Source: Rhizophagus irregularis (Eukaryota > Glomeromycota > Glomeromycetes > Glomerales > Glomeraceae). Taken from it: a stretch of DNA of 64,000 bases. Both the position numbers and the translations under genes were made by a program. Positions 1 through 12,065 of this stretch are shown piece after piece. A model generated the notes under the pieces. That model worked only from the letters and a program-made list of their open reading frames with translations, did not search any database and was not told where the DNA came from. Where the stretch lies: positions 1,922,001 through 1,986,000 of the forward strand of contig NC_089442.1 of the NCBI RefSeq assembly GCF_026210795.1, given 5' to 3'. Within the stretch, counting starts at the first letter, position 1; every line of letters starts with the position of its first letter.

Positions 1-1176
1 TATCTATTGATTCAATTCAGTATACTTATATGTAAATTTCCAATTAGATTTAAGAAGAAAAATATTTAATTGCTTTTTTATATAAAAAAAACAGTAGTCA
101 AATAATATTAATAAAGAAGAAAAAAATTTAAAAAGAAAAAAAAATATATTAACATTAGTAATCAAAAATCAGGAATTCACAGCCTCTAGCATTATTTCTT
201 ATCCCACAATTTTTAACAAAAAAAAAAATATAAATATAAGTACCAGTTGACCGTATGGGTGGATGTCCCCCAGCATTACCCACAAATTTTCAACTATATA
301 TATAAAACTTAATTTTAGCCTGAATTGTCAAGCATTTATTTATTAAAATTTGAAAATATTTTTATAATTAAATAATTCATGATTTTTGGAGCAACATTTT
401 GCTGATCACTAATTAAATTTGGAAAATTGCAGAAATTAGCCATTAGAAACATGATTTATTTATATTTGTAAAAAGGAGGTAGCTGAAATTCACATGTGAT
501 ACTGTAATTACACACCTTAATTGGAGTGCTTTTTTTTATAACTTTATTTTGTTTCAAAATTTTAATAGTGAAAAGCATAGCATAGTGGACATGCTTTCAT
601 CACTTTGCTGATCATTCATCGATCATATAATACATCATGTCACATTAATTTTGAAGTTATGGTTAAAGCCATAAAATGCTTAGCCAAACTATACTAATGT
701 TTTTTTTAGCAGTATAATTTATGAAAAATAAAAAAAATTATATTGTCAAAGTTAACCTTAAACCAAAATTTTCAACAATTAGATAACTGTTTAAAGAATT
801 TTTTGATAAATTTAATATGCAGTAAATTTAAATGAATGTTAAACTGTCTATAAAATTATTATTATGTAGGATTTTCAACCAAAGTAATTAACAAAATTGT
901 GATAAAGTAAAAATGAATGATAATCATTTCATTGGTGCTTAATAATTACCTAAGATGAAATGATTAATCAGTTACTGCGATTTTGTAATAATTGATCTAC
1001 ATTCCAGTTTGTTTGTCATATATGCAATGATGCAATGCTTGTACTTGTGATCAACGCTTTTGCACATAATGTATTTTGCATAAATATTATTACCATATTT
1101 ATTCATACTAATAAAGGTGCTCAATAATAAAAAAAAAAAGAAAAGAAATAAAAATATTTACTTTATCCTTTTCCAG
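1..1176. other. AT-rich intergenic stretch
   Basis: No open frame longer than a few dozen codons and no RNA gene recognised on either strand. The stretch holds A/T homopolymers and short imperfect palindromes only. It may contain 5' exons or promoter of the kinase gene downstream, but none can be defined from sequence alone. Confidence 0.5.
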
Positions 1177-1226
1177 TTGGGAAGAATTTGAGAATTTTGA
1201 TATAGTAATGGACCAACGTATTAAAG
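1177..1226 (+). CDS. Candidate internal exon upstream of the micro-exon array
   Basis: A 50-nt segment sits between a good 3' acceptor (pyrimidine-rich, ending TTTTCCAG) and a GTATAT donor. Only one of its three frames is open, reading WEEFENFDIVMDQRIK. It would enter with one base and leave with one base (phase 1). It could be a 5' exon of the kinase gene at 4461-5672, joined across the tandem array. No homology is recognised, and a chance open segment of this length is quite possible. Confidence 0.3.
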
Positions 1227-1399
1227 GTATATCAAACAAGCTGAAATATTAAGTTTTTATTTATAAACAATTCATGTTTAATATCTTACATAATCAACTA
1301 ATTATATTCTTAATTTAAATAACTAGATTGTAAGTAATATATATAATTTACAGTAAATGCCTTTATATTATCTTTATATTTAACTAATTAATAATTAAT

Positions 1400-4300
1400 A
1401 ATACTACAGGGTGTAAGTTATATGATATCTATATTTGTATTATTTATATAATTTAAACTAACTAATGTTTTTATTTAAAAAATTATTTTGTAATTTATTT
1501 AGTTGGTAAGTCATAAGTTGTTTATTTAATTCATAATGTTACTTATTGTTATAATATTTACATATAATTTAAACTATTTAATTTCTTTATTTAAAAATTA
1601 TTTTGTAATTTATTTAGTTGGTAAGTCATAAGTTGTTTGTTTAATTCTATTGTTACTTATTGTTATAATATTTACATATAATTTAAACTATCTAATTTCT
1701 TTATTTAAAAAATTATTTTGTAATTTATTTAGTTGGTAAGTCATAAGTTGTTTGTTTAATTCTATTGTTACTTATTGTTATAATATTTACATATAATTTA
1801 AACTATCTAATTTCTTTATTTAAAAAATTATTTTGTAATTTATTTAGTTGGTAAGTCATAAGTTGTTTGTTTAATTCTATTGTTACTTATTGTTATAATA
1901 TTTACATATAATTTAAACTATCTAATTTCTTTATTTAAAAAATTATTTTGTAATTTATTTAGTTGGTAAGTCATAAGTTGTTTGTTTAATTCTATTATTA
2001 CTTATTGTTATAATATTTACATATAATTTAAACTATCTAATTTCTTTATTTAAAAAAATTATTAAGTTATTTATTTAATTCTATTATTACTTATTGTTAT
2101 AATATTTACATATAATTTAAACTATCTAATTTCTTTATTTAGGGAGTAAGTTATTTATTTAATTCTATTATTACTTATTGTTATAATATTTACATATAAT
2201 TTAAACTAACTAATGTTTTTATTTAAAAAATTATTAAATAATATAGAGGTAAGTTATTTAGTATTTAATTCTATTATTACTTATTGTTATAATATTTACA
2301 TATAATTTAAACTATCTAATTTCTTTATTTAAAAAATTATTTTGTAATTTATTTAGTTGGTAAGTCATAAGTTGTTTGTTTAATTCTATTATTACTTATT
2401 GTTATAATATTTACATATAATTTAAACTATCTAATTTCTTTATTTAAAAAATTATTAAATAATATAGTGTGTAAGTTATTTATTTAATTCTATTACTACT
2501 TATTGTTATAATATTTACATGTAATTTAAACTATCTAATTTCTTTATTTAAAAAATTATTAAATAATATAGGGGTAAGTTATTTAGTATTTAATTCTATT
2601 ATTACTTATTGTTATAATATTTACATATAATTTAAACTATCTAATTTCTTTATTTAAAAAATTATTTCGTAGATTGTAAGTTATTTATTTAATTCTATTA
2701 TTACTTATTGTTATAATATTTACATATAATTTAAACTATCTAATTTCTTTATTTAAAAAATTATTTTGTAATTTATTTAGTTAGTAAGTCATAAGTTGTT
2801 TGTTTAATTCTATTATTACTTATTGTTACTAATATTTACATATAATTTAAACTATCTAATTTCTTTATTTAAAAAATTATTAAATAATATAGTATTGTAA
2901 GTTATTTATTTAATTCTATTACTACTTATTGTTATAATATTTACATGTAATTTAAACTATCTAATTTCTTTATTTAAAGTATTAAATAATATAGGGGGTA
3001 AGTTATTTAGTATTTAATTCTATTATTACTTATTGTTATAATATTTACATATAATTTAAACTATCTAATTTCTTTATTTAAAAAATTATTTCGTAGATGG
3101 TAAGTTATTTATTTAATTCTATTATTACTTGTTGTTATAATATTTACATATAATTTAAACTATCTAATTTCTTTATTTAAAAAATTATTTTGTAATTTAT
3201 TTAGTTGGTAAGTCATAAGTTGTTTGTTTAATTTTATTATTACTTATTGTTATAATATTTACATATAATTTAAACTATCTAATTTCTTTATTTAAAAAAT
3301 TATTAAATAATATAGTGTGTAAGTTATTTATTTAATTCTATTACTACTTATTGTTATAATATTTACATATAATTTAAACTATCTAATTTCTTTATTTAAA
3401 AAATTATTAAATAATATAGGGGGTAAGTTATTTAGTATTTAATTCTATTATTACTTATTGTTATAATATTTACATATAATTTAAACTATCTAATTTCTTT
3501 ATTTAAAAAATTATTTCGTAGATGGTAAGTTATTTATTTAATTCTATTATTACTTATTGTTATAATATTTACATATAATTTAAACTATCTAATTTCTTTA
3601 TTTAAAAAATTATTAAATAATATAGTGTGTAAGTTATTTATTTAATTCTATTACTACTTATTGTTATAATATTTACATATAATTTAAACTATCTAATTTC
3701 TTTATTTAAAAAATTATTAAATAATATAGGGGGTAAGTTATTTAGTATTTAATTCTATTATTACTTATTGTCATAATATTTACATATAATTTAAACTATC
3801 TAATTTCTTTATTTAAAAAATTATTTCGTAGATGGTAAGTTATTTATTTAATTCTATTATTACTTATTGTTATAATATTTACATATAATTTAAACTATCT
3901 AATTTCTTTATTTAGGGAGTAGGTTATTTATTTAATTCTATTATTACTTATTGTTATAATATTTACATATAATTTAAACTATCTAATTTCTTTATTTAGG
4001 GAGTAAGTTATTTATTTAATTCTATTATTACTTATTGTTATAATATTTACATATAATTTAAACTATCTAATTTCTTTATTTAAAAAATTATTTTGTAATT
4101 TATTTAGTTGGTAAGTCATAAGTTGTTTATTTAATTCTATTATTACTTTTTGTTATAATATTTACATATAATTTAAACTATCTAATTTCTTTATTTAAAA
4201 AATTATTATGATCTAGCTTGTAAGTATCTCTATTGTTATATATTTATATAATATTTATTTGTTAATTAAATTCTTTTATTTAAAAAATTATCTATTACTT

Positions 4301-4460
4301 TAGTTGGTAAGTTGTAAATTATAGGTTATTATGTATTTATCCAAAAACTAAGACTTATATTACATTAAATTCCTATTTAAATTTTAGAGTAAGTAATAAT
4401 TTATTTTAGTGTAAATTATAATACAATCTATAATAAAATTTTAATTATTTAAATTTATAG
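1400..4460 (+). repeat. Tandem intron-like array with 3-nt micro-exons
   Basis: About 28 tandem units of roughly 85-115 bp. Every unit has the same body and ends in a T-rich tract, AG, a tiny spacer, then GTAAGT. The spacer is 3 nt in nearly all units: GGT at 1410, TTG at 1503, 1618 and 1733, and later GGA, TGT, GGG, ATG, ATT, TTA and CTT. A few units have 1, 2 or 4 nt. Units of different spacer type alternate in blocks (TTG, TGT, GGG, ATG repeated in order near 3205-3830), so higher-order duplication has occurred. The last acceptor, at 4459-4460, opens the kinase exon. The array therefore lies inside the transcribed region of that gene, as one long intron or as chained introns. Confidence 0.8.
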
Positions 4461-5672
4461 ATTTGGAAAAAGTGGAAATACAATTATAGATGATTTTATT
4501 CTTGAAAAAAAATTAAGATGGATTCCTTATAACAAATTTAAAAATATTGAATATCTTAAAGAAGGAGGATTTGGTGCTATATACAAAGCTATTTGGTTAA
4601 ATAATGATGGAAATGAAAGAAAAGTAATTCTTAAATGTCCCAAGAATTTAAATGAAAATTTAAATGAATTTTTGAAAGAAGTATGATAGATTGATAGTAT
4701 ATTATTTTTTTATTTTTATAATTTATATTAATAAATTATTATTAATTTTTGTAGTGGGACTATCATAGTAATTGTTTAAATTCATCAGATGATATTGTAA
4801 ATTTTTATGGATTTACAAAAGATCCAGAGATTTCAAAATATATAGTAGTAATGGCTTATGCAAATAATGGTAATTTAAGAGAAAATTTAACAAGAATAGT
4901 CAAAAATAATTGGAATCAAAAATTATATATGTTGTACAGAATTATTACTGGACTAAATGATATACATAAAAAAAATCTTATTCATTGTGATTTTCATGAT
5001 GGTAATATTTTAAATCATGATGAGAATATAATTTGTATTAGTGATTTAGGATTATGTCAACCTGTAAAATCGTTTTTGAAAAAGTATGATATTTATGGTG
5101 TTATACCATTTATGGCTCCTGAAATTTTAAGAGGCAAATCTTATACTCCAGCTAGTGATATATATAGTTTTTCTATGATTATGTGGGAATTTACATCTGG
5201 AGTACCACCATTTAATAATAGAGCACATGATATTCAACTTAGTTTAAGTATTTGTAAAGATGGTGAACGTCCTAAAATTATTGAAAATATACCACAATGT
5301 TATGTAGATTTAATGAAAAGATGTTGGAATGAAGATCCATTAAAAAGACCATCTTCTAAAGAAGTATTGGAAATTATTAAAAAATGGGTTATCTGTCCTG
5401 ATGATGAAGAAGTTAATAATGAATTAAAAAGCAACATTATGGAATTTATAAATGCACCAATTGGGCAGTATAACAATCTTGTTACTCAATCTCATCCTAA
5501 AGCATTTTATACAAGTCGCTTACTTAATTTTACTAGTAAAAAATTGAATGAAATTATTGAAAGTGAAGATTCACAAGCTAGTATAGAAGCAAATGAAATG
5601 CTAGTAAGTGAAGATTTGAATGATTATATAATTAAGGATTTGGGGTCATTAGGTATGTATTATGATATATAA
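4461..5672 (+). CDS. TKL-type protein kinase (3' two exons)
   Basis: Two exons, 4461-4680 and 4755-5672, are joined by a 74-nt phase-0 GT-AG intron. The first exon gives the linker and N-lobe: FGKSGNTIIDDFI, then WIPYNKF, the glycine-rich loop KEGGFGAIYKAIW and the ATP lysine in VILKCP. The second gives VVMAYANNGNL (hinge region), HCDFHDGNIL in place of HRD, SDLGLCQP with DLG in place of DFG, MAPEIL, and the DIYSFSMIMWEFTSG and RCWNEDPLKRPS subdomain motifs. The C-terminal tail ends MYYDI. The catalytic aspartate, lysine and metal-binding aspartate are present, so activity is plausible. The first exon begins with one base of a split codon, so coding exons are missing upstream. This family is greatly expanded in Rhizophagus and its substrates are unknown. 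The real start is not identified. Confidence 0.85.
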
Positions 5673-5689
5673 AAAATTAATCTTGCAAA

Positions 5690-6925
5690 TTATTTATGTG
5701 AAATTAATTTTATTTAATATTTAACTTAGATACTAAAACAGATGAAAATTAACTAGTCATTATTTGTTTTTAAAAAAAATTTATAGTTTTTTTTAAGTGA
5801 TATTTGATATTATACATTTAAAGAAATTGTTCTTTATTTTATTCTTTTTAGATTTATCTAAACATTAAGACTAGAGTAGTAAAATATTTTATAAGTTTCT
5901 TAGTTTGTAATTTAAATAATTCCTTTTTTTCTTTTTTTATTATACTTATAATTATTTAAACACTAAGACTAGAGTAGTAAAATATTTTACAATTTTCTTA
6001 GGTTGTTATTTAAATAAATCTTTTTTTTATAACTTTTTTCAATTATGAGATATAAATTATTAAAATAATAATATAAAACCATTTCCAATAATAATGTATA
6101 TGCCAACAGCCTAACACTAGCCATTTGATTTGTTTGATCACATGTTTGTACATAGCTCTGCATAACTCTGGCCAAACCTGTCTGGAAAATGGCCTTCTAT
6201 CAATTTTGTTTTACAGACAATTCTATGAAAATGACAGCAAATTCTTCTTCACAAGCCTTTTTCTTAATTCTCCAAAAAAGCAATTATTCTTTACAAAAAC
6301 TTTTAAAATTGAAACTAAATATTAACCATATCAAAAATATATCATGAAACTTTAATCAATATTCGGTCATGAAATTGTAAAAATGTATTATTAAAATCTT
6401 ATCGAATTTGTAAATAAATTGTAAAATTGTGTTTTGAATTCATAAATAAATAGTAAAATATTATTAAATATTTAGTAAATTGTTTGATTTCTATAGAATA
6501 AATAAAAATATATACAGTATATATATATAATAATATCTATTATTCATTTATTCTACTAATAACAACTAGCAACATGTCAAAAACCAAAAATTGTTATTAA
6601 AAAAAAAACAATTATAAGCAAATGCTAAATATCACAAAATTTAAACCAACCTATATGAAATAGAAAAATATAAGCCAAGAAGTATTCTTACATTCTTTCC
6701 TTTCATTTTGAAATGGTGAAGTTTTAGGAAATAAATAGCCCTATAAAAAAATATACATACTGTTATCATACGGTATAACCGTTTTTTGCGATCAGTATCT
6801 TTACAGTATGAATAATGTATTATTATCGTATTACACATATGGTATATATTCGGTATTCTGCACACCGTATCATACATATTGTATTAATGCACATATGTTT
6901 AACGTGAAAATTATACTGACATAAA
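5690..6925. other. AT-rich intergenic stretch
   Basis: Contains two copies of an ACTAGAGTAGTAAAATATTTTA block (near 5868 and 5967), a TA dinucleotide run near 6515, and CGTAT/ATACG-rich palindromic sequence at 6770-6890 resembling that at 43980-44330. Short frames on either strand look random. No gene supported. Confidence 0.5.
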
Positions 6926-7325
6926 GAATGATATCCCGGTGTGAACCGTACGTTTCCCACTGTTGATTAATTTGCGAACAGCACGATATCCCAGTGTGAA
7001 CCATACGTTTCCCACTGTTGATTAATTTGCGAACAGCATGATATCCCGGTGTGAACCATACGTTTCCCACTTTGATTAATTTGCGAACAGCACGATATCC
7101 CAGTGTGCACCGTACGTTTCCCACTTTGATTAATTTGCAAACAGCATGATATCCCGGTGTGCACTGTACGTTTCCCACTTTGATTAATTTGCGAACAGCA
7201 CGATATCCCAGTGTGAACCGTACGTTTCCTACTTTGATTAATTTGCAAACAGCACGATATCCCAGTGTGAACCGTACATTTCCTACTTTGATTAATTTGC
7301 GAACAGCATGATATCCCAGCAATCC
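6926..7325. repeat. 58-bp minisatellite, about seven copies
   Basis: Seven tandem copies of a roughly 58-bp unit built around GATATCCCRGTGTG, CCGTACGTTTCCCAC, TTGATTAATTTGC and GAACAGCA. Copies differ at a few positions and one or two carry a 3-bp insertion (CTG). The minus strand is open in two frames only because the unit lacks stops, which produces repetitive translations. No coding signal is inferred. Confidence 0.85.
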
Positions 7326-7529
7326 GTATGTTTACATATTAAAAATATACCATTAGTACACGTATTTACATAGAATGTTTTTATTTTATTAATAATATAA
7401 TGTATAAATAAATATAACAGATAATTTATTATTTAAATTGATATGCAATTAATAATTTGTGTAATTAAAATCTAATAAAAGAATACTTCTATTATAGTAA
7501 TAAAATTATTATAATTAAATATAGAGAAA

Positions 7530-8175
7530 ATAAAAAAAAAGAAAGAATTAGTAGTTATAAAAGAAGAAGTGATAAAAAGAGATACAATTAGTAGTGATAA
7601 AAAGAAGAAAAATTAGCAGTAATAAAAAAAAAGGATACAATTAGTAACGATGAAAGAAAGATACAATTAGTAGTAATAAAAGGAAGAAAAAATTATTAGT
7701 GATAAAAAGAAGATACAATTAATAGCGATAGAAGAAAAATTAGTAGTGATAAAAAAAAGATATAATTAGTAACAATAGAAGAAAGATACATTTAGTAGTA
7801 ATAAAAAGAAGAAAAATTATTAGTGATAAAAAGAAGATACAATTAGTAGCGATAGAAGAAAAATTAGTAGTGATAAAAAAAAGATATAATTAGTAACAAT
7901 AGAAGAAAGATACAATTAGTAGTGGTAAAAAGAAGAAAAATTAGTAGCAATGAAAGAAAGATATAATTAGTAGTGATAAAAAGAAGAAAAATTAATAGTG
8001 ATAAAAAGAAGAAAATTAGTAATGATAAAAAATTAGTAGCGATAAAAGAAAGATACAATTAGTAGCGATGAAAGAAAGATACAATTAGTAGCGATGAAAG
8101 AAAGATACAATTAGTAATGATAAAAAAAAAAGATACAATTAGTAGCGATACAATTAATAGCAATAAAGACCGAAA
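7530..8175. repeat. Purine-rich minisatellite
   Basis: Degenerate tandem repeats of about 22-28 bp, consensus close to AAAGATACAATTAGTAG followed by CGATGAAAG or TGATAAAAAG. Strong purine bias on the plus strand. The minus-strand low-complexity frame through it is not a gene. Confidence 0.8.
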
Positions 8176-8880
8176 ATAAAAGTAACTGTACCTATTTTAT
8201 TAAATTATAAATAATCTATTTTAGAAAAGTTCAAAAAGACAAGATAAAAAATTAGTAATAAAGAATAATACAATTAATTATATTTAAGTTTAAAAAAATA
8301 TTACTTCATAAACGTTAAATATTTTCTTTTTGTGAAATGTATTTCTTTCTATATCTATTAGGCAACCTTTTATTTGGTATTGTTTAAAATTTTCTTCTAT
8401 AAAAAAATGAAATAAATAAATAAGTGCAATATTTGAGATAATACTTCGAGTAAAAAGCAAAATAAAGAATAAAGAGTAAAAGAGAAACAGTTTGTATTTT
8501 TCCCAATTTATATCATTCGCGTGCATGCAAAAACAAACAAATGATCGGCATCCATGTGATAATTATCCAATCATAATCTATGAATGAAAGCGATTAAATC
8601 ACATGATATATATATATCCGGATTTATGCCGATATTGTAGATATGAATTTTTGTAAGATATAATAATATATTCGAAATTGCATTACAACATCTATTAATC
8701 TATTATGGTATAGATTTAATTTTATTCAAAATAATAAAATTTGTTCATTATAATGCCAAACAGTCAAGTCGCGAGCGATTAGATTGATAGTTCGGTTGTT
8801 AAAATCTGAAAATAGTTGAGCTCCACATATAAAAAGAAGAAATTAATAACGAAAAAACAAGAATCCGGAGACTATTAGAG
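8176..8880. other. AT-rich intergenic stretch
   Basis: A minus-strand frame at 8290-8526 is hydrophobic and short, with no supporting exon structure. Short palindromes such as GAACCG and CGCGAG blocks occur near 8770-8800. Nothing else recognised. Confidence 0.4.
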
Positions 8881-9355
8881 ATACCAACCAATAAATTGAA
8901 ATCACGATTTCAAGAAAAATTCTCGCGAATTTTTCTTGATATTGCTTATTTTAAAGTTTAAAAGACTGACTAATAAATAAATTAAAATCACGATTTCAAG
9001 AAAAATTCTTGCGAATTTTTCTTGATACTGCTTATTTTTAAATTTTAAATAAATTGAAATTACGATTTTTTAAGAAAAATTCTCGCGAATTTTTCTTGAT
9101 GCTGCTTATTTTAAAGTTTAAAGACCGATTAGTAAACTGAAATCACGATTTCAAGAAAAATTCTTGTGAATTTTTCTTGATACCGCTTATTTTTAAAGTT
9201 TAAATAAATTGAAATCACGATTTTTTAAGAAAAATTCGCGAACTAAAATCCCAATTTCAAGAAAAATTCTCGCGAATTTTTCTTGATACTTCTCATTTTA
9301 AAGTTTAAGTAAATTGAAATCCCGATAAGAAAAATTCTCACGAATTTTCTTAAGG
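8881..9355 (+). repeat. Hairpin-repeat array A1 (forward units)
   Basis: Six or so tandem units of about 75 bp. Each has a perfect or near-perfect palindrome with 13-bp arms, TCAAGAAAAATTC and GAATTTTTCTTGA, around a CG-containing centre, preceded by AAATCACGATT and followed by TACTGCTTATTTTAAAG. In this array all units face the same way, defined here as forward. Array A2 at 11885-12065 has the same unit reversed. Confidence 0.85.
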
Positions 9356-9823
9356 TTCAAAAGCCAATTAAATATAAAAATTACTATTATTATTTATTTC
9401 AGTTCATTAATAATTTTTTTTATAAAAATGAGTTGTTTATTACAAACATATTTAACTATTTACTTTTTATTTTTTATTTTTTTATTATCTTTTTTATTGG
9501 CCGTCACTGTCCTTTTGCGTAATGTTATTTACCTTTTATTTTTTTCATTATCTTTTTTTATTGGCCCTCGCTTTTTTATTGGCCTTATTGGCCGTCACTG
9601 TCCTTTTGCGTAAGGTACGTCCACCTCCTTAAGAAAAAATGATAAAAATAAGTTATTTTTAATACTTAAATTAATTAATATGCAGAAAAATTATTACTTG
9701 TGGCTGTTTCATTTTTTTTTCTTCTATTTCTTTCTCTTTTTCTTCTATTTCTTTCTCTTTTTCTTCTATTTCTTTCTCTTTTTCTTCAACTTCTTTTTCT
9801 TTTTCTTCCTGCTGCTGTTTTCG
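9356..9823. other. Spacer with duplicated segment and CTT-rich tract
   Basis: A 9,470-9,615 segment contains a direct duplication around TATTGGCCGTCACTGTCC with CTTTTGCGTAA. From 9710 to 9810 the plus strand is a TTCTTCTATTTCTTTCTC tandem repeat. On the minus strand it would encode a glutamate/lysine repeat (EKEKEIEE) and may be a further 3' exon of the gene at 9824-11344, but I could not find an in-frame splice that joins it. Confidence 0.45.
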
Positions 9824-11344
9824 TTATTGTTGTTGTAGTAGTATTTTTTGTTGTTGTAGTTGCCTCTCCCTCTTTTTACGCTCGTACTTACTTCTTATTT
9901 CACGTATAAGATTGCGTTCTAATTCTTCATCCTTACTACTATCTGTTCCGCCTGTTTTTTTATATCTTTTACGAAATAAATTTAAGAGTTGACGTTCTAA
10001 ATCTTCGTCTATATCAGAATCAGAGTCATCCCGAATTTCAATTTCTGCTGCTGCTTCTTTAGAATCGGAATCATCCCAAATTTCAATTTCTGCTACTGCT
10101 TCTTTAGAATTGAAATCATCCCGAATTTCAATTTCTGCTGCTGCTTCTTCACCTTCACTTTCTCTCTCTTCTTCATCACCACCGCTTTCTTCTACATTTT
10201 TTTCCACTGGCCTCTCCTCACCTCTGCTTCGGGTTCTTTTTGTGAAATATCCATTTATTGTTTTTGCTTTGTGGTCGCCTTTGATTATATAAATATAAAT
10301 TATATTTTTTGATTTTTTAAAAAATCATATTTAATTTGTATTATATTAATAAAAAAAGAAATACTTACGAACGTGCTGAACGTGTTTTTTTAATAGCTCG
10401 TATGCAAACCAATCATTGTATCCAAGCGAAATGTTAAGATCCTTAGTTTTTATTTTAAACTAAAAAAAAATAATTATAAAATTATTCTATAAATATTATA
10501 TATTTATTCTATAAACATATTGATTAAAGTAAATAAAAATAAATACCTTTTCGATTATTTTAAATAAAATGTTTTTGTGTATGTCTTTATATGACAAATT
10601 ATAATCAAGATGATAATCTGCACATATTCTCATTGACGACTAGTTTTATTGATTATTAATTTATTACAAAAAGCCTTGTTTGTATGAAAATTCAATTATT
10701 ATTTAATGTATATACGTACCATACACAACGTATACATTTCATTCGTTATATCTAACGTACTTATCATATCTAACTTAGATATGTATTTTTTTTTGGTTTT
10801 GCAACAAAACTTTTATTGTGTGTCTTTTAATCATACATATCATACATTATTAGTTTTTTTAGTTTTTTTACAAAATTGAATTTTTTTTTTAAAAGGTATG
10901 ATTAGACTTATATTAATAACTTACGTCAACGGGGAAGGTTGTGGACGACGTAGAGGGTCTGCGAATATTTCCACGAGCTGATAAAGATGACACATCAACA
11001 GGAGAGGTTGTGGACGACGTAGAGGGTCTGTGAGAATTTCCACGAGCTAATAAAGATGACACGTCAACGGGGAAGGTTGTGGATGACGTAGAAGGTCTGC
11101 GAATATTTTCACGAGTTGATAAAGATGACACGTCAACAGGGGAGGTTGTGGACGACGTAGAAGGTCTGCGAATATTTGTGGACAACGCAGCAAAAGTACC
11201 ATCATCTAAAGAACTTTAAAAAATAACTCATTAGTAATAATATTCATTTAAATTTATTCTTATAAAAAATCTATTATACTTTAATCTTTCCAAGATGAGT
11301 TCATTTTGTTTTTTGATCAAGGAAATTTCTTCTTGTTGATTCAT
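9824..11344 (-). CDS. Five-exon gene of unknown function, repetitive and acidic
   Basis: Minus-strand exons with consistent phases: 11344-11280 (start MNQQEEISLIKKQNELILERL), 11213-10925, 10639-10547, 10459-10369 and 10278-9824. Junctions are GT-AG, with donors GTATAA, GTAAGT, GTATTT and GTAAGT. The joined product has a short coiled-coil-like start and four copies of a 23-residue Ser/Thr/Pro repeat (IRRPSTSSTTSPVDVSSLS). Next comes a compact region with ICADYHLDYNLSYKDIHK and ISLGYNDWFAYELLKKHVQ, then KTINGYFTKRTRSRGEE. An acidic domain follows with three EIEIRDDSDS-type repeats and a basic, Q-rich C-terminus. I do not recognise a domain. Exon phase agreement across four introns supports a real gene. 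It sits between inverted hairpin arrays and may be cargo of a DNA element. Confidence 0.65.
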
Positions 11345-11464
11345 TTTTTTGACGTAAACATACGAATATGAATGAGAACACGTAAAAATAAGAAAGAATA
11401 CGTAAATGATAAATGCAAAATGTATGAATGATGGAGAAACGCGTACCATTAACAGAAAATTCAA

Positions 11465-11735
11465 TCACATTTATTTATGAACAATCGTGACTCAGAGAAA
11501 CGCGTACCATTAACAAAGAAAATTCGATCACAAATATGACTCTATACTATCTAGGGTAACTAAATTGTGAACAATCGTGATTCTAGAGAAACGCGTACCG
11601 TTAACAAAGAAAATTCGATCACAAATATGACTCTATACTATCTATGGTATGACTCTAGAGAAACGTGTACCGTTAACAAAGAAAATTCGATCACAAATAT
11701 AACTCTATATTATCTAAAGTTACTAAAAAGTCGAA
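11465..11735. repeat. Tandem repeat, three copies of about 90 bp
   Basis: Units share GAACAATCGTGACTC, AGAGAAACGCGTACC, GTTAACAAAGAAAATTCGATC and a TATGACTCTATACTATCT end. The array begins just upstream of the start of the minus-strand gene, so it may lie in its 5' UTR or promoter. No regulatory role can be shown. Confidence 0.75.
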
Positions 11736-11884
11736 ATGATTTATTTAACTAAAAAAAACTATTTTATAATAGATTTCAAAATCCGTTACAATTGCAAAAG
11801 TATCGATAATATCATACTATGTATCTAAAATTAACAATTCTAACAAAATGATCAATCATTATTAAAGTTAGTCAAATATAGACA

Positions 11885-12065
11885 ATCATATTTAAAAATC
11901 GTGATTTCAATTTACTAATCAGTCTGTATCAAGAAAAATTCGTGAGAATTTTTCTTAAAATCATGATCTTAGTTTACTAATCGGTCTTTAAACTTTAAAA
12001 TAAGCAGTATCAAGAAAAATTCCCAAGAATTTTTCTTAACAATCATGATTCTAATCGGTCTTAAT
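11885..12065 (-). repeat. Hairpin-repeat array A2 (reverse units)
   Basis: Two to three units of the same palindromic repeat as A1, in reverse orientation: TTAAAATAAGCAGTATCAAG precedes the palindrome and ATCGTGATTT follows it. With A1 it forms an inverted pair around the gene at 9824-11344. Confidence 0.8.

Noticed and set aside
6870-7322. 150-codon minus-strand repetitive frame
   Set aside because: It is the translation of a 58-bp minisatellite that is open in two frames at once; no start context, no exon partners, no coding bias.
8881-9355. Possible CRISPR array
   Set aside because: Regular repeats with palindromes resemble CRISPR, but spacers are also repeated, the genome is eukaryotic, and there are no cas genes.
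9700-9909. 69-codon Phe/Leu-rich plus-strand frame
   Set aside because: Made of a TTCTTCTATTTCTTTCTC tract; the opposite strand is the more plausible coding one.
10925-11213. Link between the 69-nt repeat of this exon, the 69-bp LTR repeat and the 31+38 nt exon pairs
   Set aside because: Same length but no sequence similarity; treated as coincidence.
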